Part shown: piece by piece, positions 23,307-33,434 of the stretch
How positions within the stretch are numbered: the first letter of the stretch is position 1
Layout of the letters: each line of letters starts with the position of its first letter
Origin: Diphasiastrum complanatum
Taxonomy: Eukaryota; Streptophyta; Lycopodiopsida; Lycopodiales; Lycopodiaceae
Assembly (NCBI GenBank): GCA_029204225.1
Contig: CM055109.1
Span: 24,206,422-24,270,421 of the forward strand
DNA length: 64,000 nucleotides
Reading direction: 5' to 3'
Program-made: the position numbers and the translations under genes
Notes under the pieces: generated by a model
What the model saw: the letters and a program-made list of their open reading frames with translations, nothing else
The model's database searches: none
Told to the model about the DNA's origin: nothing

Positions 23307-25990
23307 TGATGAAGTTGAACTATTTCTCCTCAGATGTTGAAATGCCTTTTTGAATGAAATGAGATTTGTTGAATATTTGATTTGATATCTAAACTGTGCT
23401 CTTCTGTAGAACCATTGAAATAATTGATATAAGTAGCATCTCTTTGAATTATATCCTCCATGGTTGGTTGCTCGATGAAAAGCTTCTCTTGCTTGCTAAT
23501 GTGATTTCTCCATACCTTGAGAAGACCATATGCTCATACTTCCATATTCTTTTGCAAAAAATGTGGTGTGATGTAATAGAATATGCTGCAACCAGTAAAA
23601 TACATATATCAGAAATCAAATATATGACGTTGCAGAACAATTTTTGCACAAAAACAAATAGTGAATTACCATATAGTGTGTAACATGATCCTCTCCCCAA
23701 CATTTTGCTACCGATTTGACAAATATCTCACAATATTTTTGTAAATTTGCAATGTCAATTTCAGATAACTTTTCTTTTTGCAACATGCCAATCAAATTGT
23801 CGAGATTTTGCCATACCGCAACTTTTTTTAATCTTGTGTTGCCCCTCTCTTCAAAATCTTTTGATGCTGCAACAACGTCTTTCTAAACATTGTATGTCAC
23901 GGTAGAAGACTTTCCAGTGTGATTGGATAAAAACCTTCTAGCTTTTGCACCTCCAACAGATGGCTTGTTTGGAACGTTCCCTGATTTACTCAATAGTTTT
24001 TCACTTTTTTCTATTTTTACATTCCCTTTGTGCAAACCTGCTTTTGAAAGTACTTGCTCTAATCTCTCAACTCCTTCAGGTTTAGTATTCCAGACATACA
24101 AAATATGATTGTAAATCAATTTTTCAATAATTTGTACCTCAGCATGCAATGTGCATATGTGAACATTGATCAATGGAATTGCCAACACAGGTCTAAAGTT
24201 CGGATCCTCTCGATCTCTTGTTGGACCAACTTGTGATCTTGTCAAATTCAAGTCTTTACAATTCTTCATACAATACAAACAAGGGTGTTTAGTATTTGCC
24301 CCATGCGAAACATTATACATACATTTCAATGTCTTTAAATCACCTGCAAGATGCCATAAAATTTGAAACGTGCCATATTTTGGCACATATATTTTGTTTC
24401 CACCCATATGCTCTTCAATAATCTTTGCATAATTTGATGTTGAAAAAATTCACGACAAGATAACATGGTCTTCTTTTAAAACCTGAAAAGTAACAAACAC
24501 ATACAAAGTTACGATCATTGACATCAACAACTTAGGTGATAAAATACAATACTAAGTAAAATTGAAATATACCTAAAATGCTGCTAACCACCATATTTCA
24601 TTCTCTGATTGAACACTAAATGAGGAATCATCTGCATCATTTTCAGTATTGTTCAATGCTCTGCTCATAAAGGTGATACTTACCCATTCCAATTTTTGTC
24701 CCTTAACAATTTCAGACTCATCAAGTTTAATAGCCAATATCAATTTTCCTTGGACTTCTCTTTCAAATATTTTGTAATATCTAATCATGTATGCCACTAC
24801 TTTGTTAATATCCAAAAATAAATTATTGGACTCATTGTATTCCAATGTTCCACTCTCACATGTATACAATTTCTTGATATGAAATGGTTCACCTATAAGC
24901 ATACTCATACTCTCATTAAAACAATATCTTGATTTTTTTACTCTAATGGACGAGGAAGAGGTAGCTTTCGAATCTTCACATGTGCAAAGGCTTCCTGTAC
25001 AATTTTAAACAATAGAGTATATGCTTTACGACTAATTCTTGAATCATCACATGCTCCCTGGATAATTCTTGCATCCAAGACATGTTGAATGCTCTGTATA
25101 ATCACTGCAGCAATATCATTCTTAATCCTGTCATAACGAGAATTCTTTAACATTTCTTTTGTAGTTTTTGATGACAATATGGAACCCAAAGATTTTTTAA
25201 TACTCGTAGAATCTTTATAATGTTCTCTCGCCACCAAAGATGATCTGCAAGACATAATAAATAATTAAATTAGCAAGCATTAGAAAAACAAGCACATAAA
25301 AACTTAGCAAGCATGTCATTTGCTCTTTTAATTAATACTTATTTGACTGCTTGAATCCTTTTCTTCTTGTTTCCACTTCTTGAAGACGGATTATCTATGT
25401 CTTTTTTTGGAAGTCGTTTGCGTCTTCTTATATTTAATTTTCTCCTGAGAACTTTGCCTTCAACAATAGCACTCAAGATTTCTCTTTTAAAATTCTCAAC
25501 GTCTCTCAACATAACTTGATTGGATATTTGAAGATCAGTAATAATAGTTTTCAGTTCTGATATATTGGAGCTCAATGTCGTATTCTCGTATATTTGTTTA
25601 TGCAAATTTTCTTGAAGTATTGCCTTCTCATTGTTTGTTTGATTCAACAAATACTCCAATACTTGTGTTCACTTCATTGCTTCATACATCCCGTATTGGC
25701 TCAACTTTTGACAGTATCCCAACAATCCACTATGTCCATTACACACAAAATGCAATAACTAGCCAATAGTTTGAAAGTCTAAAAGACATCTGGTACTTGG
25801 ATGTTTGGGATAAATTGATCCAACTGTCCACAAATCAATATTTCTACAATTTTTTCTCTCTAAGTTCTTTCTTACAAGTCTCATTAATTTGACTAGCTTT
25901 GGTGTTTCTCTTATAAATTGCTGCACAATCGAGTGGGAGCACAATATGAAGATCAAACTTTTCCATTATTTCAAAATCAAACAAGCTAAA
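23307..25990 (-). pseudogene. Multi-exon DDE-transposase-like gene, inactivated
   Basis: The 5' part (about 25660-25339) encodes a coiled coil and a basic run (RRKLNIRRRKRLPKK). Exon 25244-24573 contains a frameshift near 24945 and the block KLILAIKLDESE. Exon 24482-23670 has AGDLKTLK, NTKHPCLYC, then IPLINVHICTLHAEVQIIEKLI. Exon from 23585 reads HILLHHTTFFAKEYGSMSIW followed by SSQGMEKSH. Borders are GT-AG and the last three exons join in phase 0. From memory, the order D(E)SE, GDxK, CxxC, LH and QGxEK resembles a scattered family of uncharacterised proteins that look like DDE transposases; this is recall, not a search. Stops lie at 24573-24575, 24450-24452, 23883-23885 and 23496-23498. Confidence 0.5.
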
Positions 25991-26107
25991 TCATGTAACG
26001 AGAAAAATGATTCACACGAAACCAAAACAAGCTTGTAAATCAATAAACATGCATGCTATATAATCTACCTTTCAAATGTTTTCAAAGATTTTTGGAGGGA
26101 ACACCAA

Positions 26108-26250
26108 AAAATTATCCTCTCCTTCTCCTCCCGCTACTGATATCTTCTTGAGAGCATGAATAAAATTATCCTCTCCTTCTCCTCCCGCTATTGATAGCTT
26201 AGGCGGCATGTGCTTAGTCGACTGTGTACTTAGGCGGCGTGTTTATTTCG
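26108..26250. repeat. Direct repeat at the right edge of the H3/DDE block
   Basis: AAATTATCCTCTCCTTCTCC with the following CTCCCGCTA occurs at about 26108 and 26162, 54 bases apart. The related CTTAGGCGGC occurs twice directly after, with TTAGACGGCGGG close by. These may be subterminal repeats of a mobile element. Confidence 0.65.
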
Positions 26251-26379
26251 TTTGAGTTGTCATGAGTTAACCACACCAGTTAGACGGCGGGCAGCACCGG
26301 AAACTAGAAAAATGGCAACAAATTTTGCCGTTTTTACTTTCTCTCTGTAGTCATTCTCTCACTAAGTTCGAGTTTCTTA

Positions 26380-28240
26380 TAGGGCCCTTTTTGAGTTGAG
26401 GTTTTTCCTAATGTTGAGCATTGCCCTGGCCATCTCAACAATGGATCTGTTCTTTTGTTCTGAAACTCCATTTTGCTGTAGTGAGTAAGGTGCTGTAGTC
26501 TGTCTCTTTATCCCTTGATCCTTGCAAAAATTAATAAATTCTGTTGAAAAGTACTCACCACCTCCATCAGATCTCAAAGTTTTGATTCAACATCTTGTTT
26601 GCTTTTCAACCAATGCCTTGAGTTCCCCGAACTTAGCAAAAGCATCTGATTTCTTGCTTATGAAATAAATCCAAATGCATCTACTACAGTCATCAATGAA
26701 GGTAATAAAGTAATAGTAGCCACTAAGAGATCTAGTGCTATTATATGTGAACTCAACCATTGGGAAGTACTTTTCTCAATCAGACTATCATCTAGAAACA
26801 TATGCACAAAGCATATCTTCCATTGATAGGCTGAAAAGCCCATTTCAAAGATTGTCTGCTAGAACTTGCCAGTGAACTTCAACAATGCTTACCATAGCTT
26901 GAGCAAAAGATCTTGCATTCAATTTGTAGAGTCGATTTCCGTTGACTCTAGCTCCTGTAGCAATCACTTCGTAGTGATCTTGATGTCCTTGACGAGACAT
27001 GTGTCACCATCAAACTCAACCTTGAGTTATTGATCAATCATCGTCCCAACTGATAGTAGATTGTTGGCTAAACCAAATACATATTGCACATTGCTTATCT
27101 GCTTTATCATCCCACTGGCTAGCTTCACTAGTACCACTCCAAATCCTTTCACAAGTAGCAATCTGCCATCAGCTTTTGTACAACTTCATCGCCATTGTGG
27201 ATTTTCTTGAATTCTGAAAACCACTCCTTCCTCGAAGTCATGTGCTTGGATGCTCCACTGTCGATGTACTAGGTATCCTTGGCTTCAACAATTGTCATTA
27301 GTGCCGTAATGAACAAGTTTGAACTCTCAAGTGCATCATCCTCATATTGATCATCATCAAATTGATGTTTATCAGCATGATTGCCTATCTTCCATTTGCC
27401 TTTCCACTGAGCTGACTCCTTTTGTTTATATTGTAGCACTCACGCTTTCAACGATTAGGTTTGTTGCAATAGCGGCAATCGCAGGTTTCTTCTACCTTGG
27501 ATTGCCGCATCCTTGACCTCCACCTTGATGCCAATTGCCTCGATTTGGACCATCATTGGATTGTTCTTGGAATTGTTGGAATGGTCCACTATTTGAGTTT
27601 CCACCTCTTGATTGGTGTCTTCCACGACCAAATCTACCACCATGTCCTCTAACTGCAAGAGCTTGATCAAATCCCATGTTGTGATGGCTCAAGTTCTCTT
27701 GACATTGTTCTTCCTGCAAAAGCAATTCACCTAACTCTTCATAGGTTGGAAGATTCTCTCGTGTGGCTATACTTGTCACAAACATCTGATGTGACTCACT
27801 CAAACTGTTCAATGTCAATTGCACGATCTCACGATCCTGAACTCGCTCTCCAATGACGACTAATTGATCACAGATCTCCTTTACCTTCAATAGGTGATCG
27901 ACAATGGTTGCACCATCATCCATTCATAATGTGTGCAATTTCGTCTTCAAAAATAGCACTCGAGATGTGTTTGTGGTTTCAAACAATGTCTTCAATGTAT
28001 CCCAAACTTCTTTTAGTTCTGTCGAATCCGAAATATAGGGAATAATTGCATCTCTAACTGATAAGTTGATCACATTTTATGCTTTTCGTTTTCTCCTGTT
28101 AAATGTTTGTTGATCTTCTTCAATTAACGGCCTTTTCTCTTCACCTGTTATGATCTCCCATAGCTCTTTTTCCATCAGAATGTTCTTCAGCTTGAATTTC
28201 CAAACTGCGTAGTGTCAGCTCCTTCCAATATGCTTGACTC
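26380..28240 (-). mobile_element. Copia element, minus strand: gag, protease and start of integrase, truncated
   Basis: From right to left: a gag region with MEKELWEIITGEEKRP-like sequence (frameshifted), a well-kept stretch at 27923-27492 (DGATIVDHLLKVKEICDQL, YEELGELLLQEEQ), and a Gly/Gln-rich tail. A protease-like YIDSGASKHMTSRKEW lies at about 27270-27220. After many stops comes integrase RSDGGGEYFSTEFINFC and RQTTAPYSLQQNGVSE. Homology breaks at about 26380-26395, against the H3/DDE block. The RT half is absent. Confidence 0.88.
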
Positions 28241-28380
28241 ATTAAGGACGCTGTCGCTTAGAGTTGCAATTACTGGATAGATGAGTCCAGATTGCAAAAA
28301 AAAATGGCTCAGTTTGAGCACACAACTTGTCTCCAAATTTATTACACGGTAGAACTATACAAGAACCTTGGTTGTACACT

Positions 28381-28546
28381 TGATATCGGTTTAGCGTGCA
28401 GGTGTACACCGCTCGAGATTTTCTTGGGCTCTCGCGCATTGATCCAATATTAGTACGGATATGCGATATAGATTCGGCGTGCGGGTGTACGACCGCTCGA
28501 GATTTTTTAGCTCTCGTGCGTTGATTCGATATCAATACGGATCAAG
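28381..28546. repeat. Tandem duplication in the leader of the minus-strand copia element
   Basis: Two units of about 80 bases share GCGTGCAGGTGTAC / GCGTGCGGGTGTAC, CCGCTCGAGATTTT, GCTCTCGCGCATTGAT and ATACGGAT. They lie between the LTR and gag. Confidence 0.8.
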
Positions 28547-28599
28547 ATGAAAAGTAGAGGGAATATAAGAATTTTTAGAGGGAATATTCTAGATTCCCC

Positions 28600-28775
28600 A
28601 CTTCGGCGGAAGAAGAACACACACTATTACACTCTCACACTCTCTGTTGCATACTGAATGTAAACCCTGAACCCTTATAGAGAGAGAACAAACCTAGGAG
28701 TAGACTAATAGACCAGCCTACGGCTAATTACAGCTAGTAACAGCTGTCAACAATAAAGTACATTGTGTTCTAACA
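28600..28775 (-). mobile_element. 5' LTR (recognisable part) of the minus-strand copia element
   Basis: Reading the minus strand from 28775, TGTTAGAACACAATGTACT is the LTR start. The following bases match the LTR at 344-556 of the opposite orientation, including the CTCCTAGGTTTGTTC and AGAGAGTGTGAGAGTG blocks. The inner end was not defined. Confidence 0.75.
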
Positions 28776-30860
28776 ATTGGAAGTATAAAGATTATAACTC
28801 TTGCATTTTTCACACAATGTTGGGCCAATCTCCTTCCACAAACTAGAAAGGCCATAACAACAAATGGTTGGGAAGACAAGAGTTAAATGACATACCAGCA
28901 AATGGCTGAGAAGATCAGTGCTAAAGCTTTCAGCATGAAAGCATCTTGCTAGGAGGCATTAAATGCCTCAAGTATGGTGGTAGTGTTCTTCTACATTTGC
29001 ATGAATTGGATATTTTATATGGTTGTCTAGACTTTAGTGCAATTGAAAGGGACTTCACTCAAATTGTCCCAATCTTGTACATGTCAGTCTCAATGGATGT
29101 GCAAACATGCATGATCTAAATAAGGATTCCTATTCATGTGGCTCAATTTTTGTTGATGAGTTTAATACATAGTATGCCAGAATGGATGATATTAACCTCT
29201 TCTAAAAAGGTAACATTTTACCATCCTTCATTGTAAGAAATTATGCAGTGCCTTGCCACACTCTCCTATTCCTTATGCATCAAATCTTTTGATTGAGTAA
29301 TTCAGTGTAAACAAATCACTCATTAAAACTTTTCCACCATAACATTATCATACAAATATTAAAGGGATAGTGGAAACTTGAAAGTCGATGCTTGATAAAA
29401 GAACATGGGCATTCTTTATATCAAATATATCAATGTTCTCTCAAATCACAATCCAATCTGAACCAAATTGTGATTCCAATTTAAATAGGAATCAGGGAAT
29501 CAATGCATCCTATATTTGGTAAATGTGTATGATGCTAGCATTTGAGGGCCCAATTTAGGGCTAGGTCTGTCAAGTCTTAAAGTACAAGTAGGATCAGAAA
29601 TGAGTGAAGCATTTCAACAACCCTTTCAAAATCAATAAAGAAGAAGAAAATCTAAACTCTTTTTTGGTATAATTCCCAGCCAATAAAAGGACAAAATAGC
29701 TAGATTAAAAAACATGCAAAAAACCATAGAACATTACACAATACAAAGGAAGTATCTAATGGTCATGGTTGGTTATCATTTTGACATAAGTAAGTACATT
29801 TGGATCTTTACATGTCAAGTAAGGGCCACCTCCTTCCACCGTTGAAAGGGCCTTCTCCTTGGGCTATTACCCTTGGCCAAAGCCCCTTCCCCGGTGGAGC
29901 GGCCTTGGAGGGTGATCATCTTTTCCCACCCCCCTATAACTAGCTTTGACTAAAAATTTATTACAAAAAATCCATTTGCTTGTGTCCTTGGAAAAAATCC
30001 ATCCATTTTCTTTAAGAGAAGTCGTTAAAGTTGACAGTTCTACGAGGTTAGCTGAACCGGTTCAATCGTGATAGCTGCAGCTCGTGACTATATATGCGAC
30101 TAGTACTTACTGATTATTGACTATACGAGGTGAGCTGAACTGGTTCAATCGTGATAGCAGCAGCTCGTGACTATACATGCGACTAGTACTGATTATTGAC
30201 GAGGTGAGTTGAACAATCACCAAAAATGCTGACAACTAGTTTAATCACCATGCAACCAGCATCGATCTGACTCGTTCAAACTTCAGAGCAATAATTACAG
30301 CACCCTTTTGGCTGCAATGCAATCTCGCATTCTCGGTGAAAAAAAGAATAAAAGTTGTTAATTTCGTCAAAAAAGAGACGTCAAAGTTAGACTCATTGTT
30401 GACATATCCATTACATATCCTGGTGCAGCTAAGTCATGAGGCTGCATACATACTGCCATTGCACAAATGCATGATCCATCAAACTGAAGAAGCTTTAAGA
30501 CATGACTGTTAACTTTTTATAAATGCTACAATTATATAACGAAGTTGACAAGCGATCAGATTAACAAATTGAGCAAAATACAGTAAGAACCTACATCACC
30601 CATCTAAAGTTTGCTTTCGCATTTAGACTTGACTTTGACATGTATGTGTGAAAGAATACGTTTTATGGCAGGAATCTTTCTTGTGTTTTTCTGGACTCGA
30701 CTCGGCAATGAGCAGATGGGTTGACGCTTCTGTCTAGATGCTGAGAAGAGAGTTTACATTGTGCTTCCTACCAATGTTCGGGGACAAAACTTCGCTCCAG
30801 CAGCCCCTCAATATTGTTGTGAAAGGATGTAGCTACAGAAGATCATAGCTGCTCCTTTCT
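28776..30860. other. No gene supported, upstream of the orphan ORF
   Basis: AT-rich except for a GC-richer patch at about 29820-29935. The only distinct structure is the tandem repeat at 30041-30215. Confidence 0.5.
30041..30215. repeat. Tandem repeat of about 75-83 bases
   Basis: TACGAGGTTAGCTGAACCGG starts at 30041 and TACGAGGTGAGCTGAACTGG at 30124, with GTGATAGC, GCAGCTCGTGACTATA and GCGACTAGTACT in both. A third copy starts at about 30198 (GACGAGGTGAGTTGAAC) and fades. Confidence 0.88.
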
Positions 30861-32222
30861 ATGCTTAAACAATCAACTATGGCACCTCAAGATCGACAAA
30901 TGATTTTGTCTAACCTGTTGTTCGCTTTGCAATTGTGCCTTGGGTTCTGGCAGATGTGTAAGCTCACACCAATGGGGGGGGTCATACAAGGCTTTGTGTC
31001 GAGGTTTTTGCTTTTGCCCTTCGGCCTATCCCCTGCTTATGCTCAGCTGAACATGTTCCCGGATCAAGAGAGCTTGCCCCTGGGTTTGAAGAATGTGTTC
31101 AAGAAAGTATATTGCTATGAGACCCATCGCGCCATAGGGAGTCTGACAGGATTATTCGCAGCTGGTGAATTCAAAACCGAGATCAAGTTACGCTACTTGA
31201 ATGTTGATTATGTTCTAGAGAGAAGAGGAGAAAATATGTTGTTTGTCAATGGGGTTCTGAAATATTACATCACAGAGAATATCTGGCGCTCTCTTTCACA
31301 TCAAATGGAAAAAATTACTTTCTGGGACGGTAATGCGGTTTTTATCAAGGGTTATCGAGAGCTTTTTCCGCCAGGAGCCACAGGCGGTGTCATGACTCTA
31401 CCAGAAGTGCTTGATAACCTGATATTAGAGAACCACATCATCAACGAATTAGCGAAATGGTCGCTTCTGCCAGTGAACCTGTCAGTGTCTGAGGAGAATC
31501 TACTAAAGTTTTTGAATTTGGTGGGTTTGTTCCTGCAAACAAAACAAGTGCAGTGGGTTTATCCTGCCTTTTTCACCTTAACGGCAGCGATCCTGGAGTT
31601 CGACACATGGCTGAGGGAGGTGCTGTACAGCAGCATCAATCTGCTTTTCTGCAGATCGATGCGCCTTGTATGTAACAAACTGCCACACTTTCCAAGGATA
31701 CTGATCTACACTTTAGGATGCTTTGTGGACAACTTGAGGCCTTCCAACGACGTAGAATGGAAGATTGTAAAAGGTGACATTCGAGTAGTGATGGGTGGAG
31801 CTGCAAGGACCCACACACTCCAAGGTCTAGTGGCATGTGCTGATATTGAAATGAGCAGCTTTTTGCAGTCTGAAGACAATGAAACAGTGTATTATTGTGA
31901 AACCTTCTCACATCCTGAACATGACATTAAAATGACAGCCAAGTTCTATCGTAGTCAAAATAAATGCTTTTATTATGGAGTATCGTCTTCAGCATTTTCT
32001 TCTCAAGTTAGTGGTGATCTACCATGTACAGGAATGAGTGACTTTGTTAGGATATGCACGTTTCTTTCTAGGCTATCAAGCAACAGTTCAGGCTCATTAA
32101 AAATCTATGATAACAACAACGTGGTGCATGTTTATAGCATTTTAGAATCTATCTCTAACTATGTAGAAAGCGGGTTTCCGCCTGTCTACGAGATGCACAT
32201 CAAGAATGCCATCGTCATGTAA
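30861..32222 (+). CDS. Orphan single-exon ORF, 453 codons, function unknown
   Basis: The longest non-retroelement ORF in the window, with no stops or frameshifts and ordinary-looking codon choice. I chose the first ATG at 30861; a second in-frame ATG at 30879 (MAPQDRQ) is an alternative. The N-terminus has hydrophobic stretches (NLLFALQLCLGFWQM, GFVSRFLLLPFGLSPAYA) that could be a signal anchor or one or two membrane spans. The remainder looks soluble, with Trp- and Leu-rich segments (WSLLPVNLSVSEENLLKFL) and a Cys-poor C-terminus ending HIKNAIVM. I recognise no domain. Upstream exons are possible. It lies between decayed copia elements, which makes an intact 1.36 kb frame notable. Confidence 0.55.
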   Translation: MLKQSTMAPQDRQMILSNLLFALQLCLGFWQMCKLTPMGGVIQGFVSRFLLLPFGLSPAYAQLNMFPDQESLPLGLKNVFKKVYCYETHRAIGSLTGLFAAGEFKTEIKLRYLNVDYVLERRGENMLFVNGVLKYYITENIWRSLSHQMEKITFWDGNAVFIKGYRELFPPGATGGVMTLPEVLDNLILENHIINELAKWSLLPVNLSVSEENLLKFLNLVGLFLQTKQVQWVYPAFFTLTAAILEFDTWLREVLYSSINLLFCRSMRLVCNKLPHFPRILIYTLGCFVDNLRPSNDVEWKIVKGDIRVVMGGAARTHTLQGLVACADIEMSSFLQSEDNETVYYCETFSHPEHDIKMTAKFYRSQNKCFYYGVSSSAFSSQVSGDLPCTGMSDFVRICTFLSRLSSNSSGSLKIYDNNNVVHVYSILESISNYVESGFPPVYEMHIKNAIVM

Positions 32223-32275
32223 GGCATTTCACCTTGTTGGCCTTGATGACTTATTTCAACGTACATGACGAGCAA

Positions 32276-32358
32276 AGTCATGACCTTGGCATCCAAGAGC
32301 TACACAATGATCAGGAGAGTCATGACCTTGGTATCCAAGAACTACATAACATAGGAGA
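32276..32358. repeat. Tandem duplication after the orphan ORF
   Basis: AGTCATGACCTTGGCATCCAAGAGCTACACA is followed by AGTCATGACCTTGGTATCCAAGAACTACATA, two units of about 42 bases. They may lie in the 3' UTR of the ORF ending at 32222. Confidence 0.85.
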
Positions 32359-32584
32359 GTCAGCAACCTTTGGATAGTAATATTATTTATGGTTATGCTA
32401 TGTCACTATTCTTATGTGATATTAAGGGTTGGCTTAGTTGGTTAGCTTGGCATCCAAAGTCTATTTGGTCCCATGTTCAAGGACCCCCTTAGAAAACCAA
32501 GATGCACTAATTTTTATGTGAAACATTTAGAAGACTATATTTCTATACATGTGTTGAAGAACATTTTATTAATATAATATTGTT

Positions 32585-32707
<123 letters not shown>

Positions 32708-32870
32708 TTTGCTCTTTGGCACGAGATAAGTTCTTTGTTGCACTTACCTTAGTTTCACTCTTGGGATTCACATGCATGATAAATTTAGCTATTTAAGCCA
32801 TCTCATTTTTACATTATGTCAATAAACCAGTTTCATCTCTTATTTGAATCAATTTATTAAGATTTACAAG

Positions 32871-33434
32871 TGTTGGAGATGGTGAACTCATGCAACCTTT
32901 CTCTAGCATTCCCCGAACGGCCGACAAATCGGCAGACATCGACATCGAATTGTCGGACTTCTACACAAGTGCTGAAGATGGAACATAGAGCAAACGAATC
33001 GTCGGGCGAGTCGAATTCTGCTCTAGCTCGTCAAGCATGAAGCTTCAAACTGTCACACTAAACGTTGCAAGAGAGATGTAGTTAAATAATAGTTTAGCAT
33101 AATTATCTCTTGTAACGATTAGCTAATCTATCTTTTAATCCCATCTGGCGGGACAGAAGTGTAGACCAGAAATCAATAGAATGTAAGAAGTAAAAATACA
33201 GAATTATGAGAGGAGCGTCAGGACGCCATGTTGCGATGCTCTGCCGACTCACTCTAATTGAAAACAAAATTCAAAAGACATCCTGATCTTCCCATTGTTG
33301 ATTATGCATTGCATCTATTATTGTGTGATTGATTGTTGCATTGTCTGTGATTGGTAGCAGCGTATCTAGGTCCAATAATCTAATGCATTGTGTAGCGCAC
33401 TTCTGCACAGAACATTGCTAAGCTTTCTTCAACA
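32871..33434 (+). mobile_element. 5' LTR of a copia element
   Basis: Starts TGTTGGAGATGG and ends TTCAACA, with the primer site TGGTGTCGGAGTAG directly after (33435), a variant of the copia TGGTATCAGAG site. The length of 564 bases is ordinary for copia. No second copy was found downstream, so the element lost its 3' end. Confidence 0.75.

Noticed and set aside
26355-26385. CACTA-type terminus (CACTAAG at 26360) for the H3/DDE block
   Set aside because: No matching inverted end was found on the left side, so I do not claim it as a transposon end.
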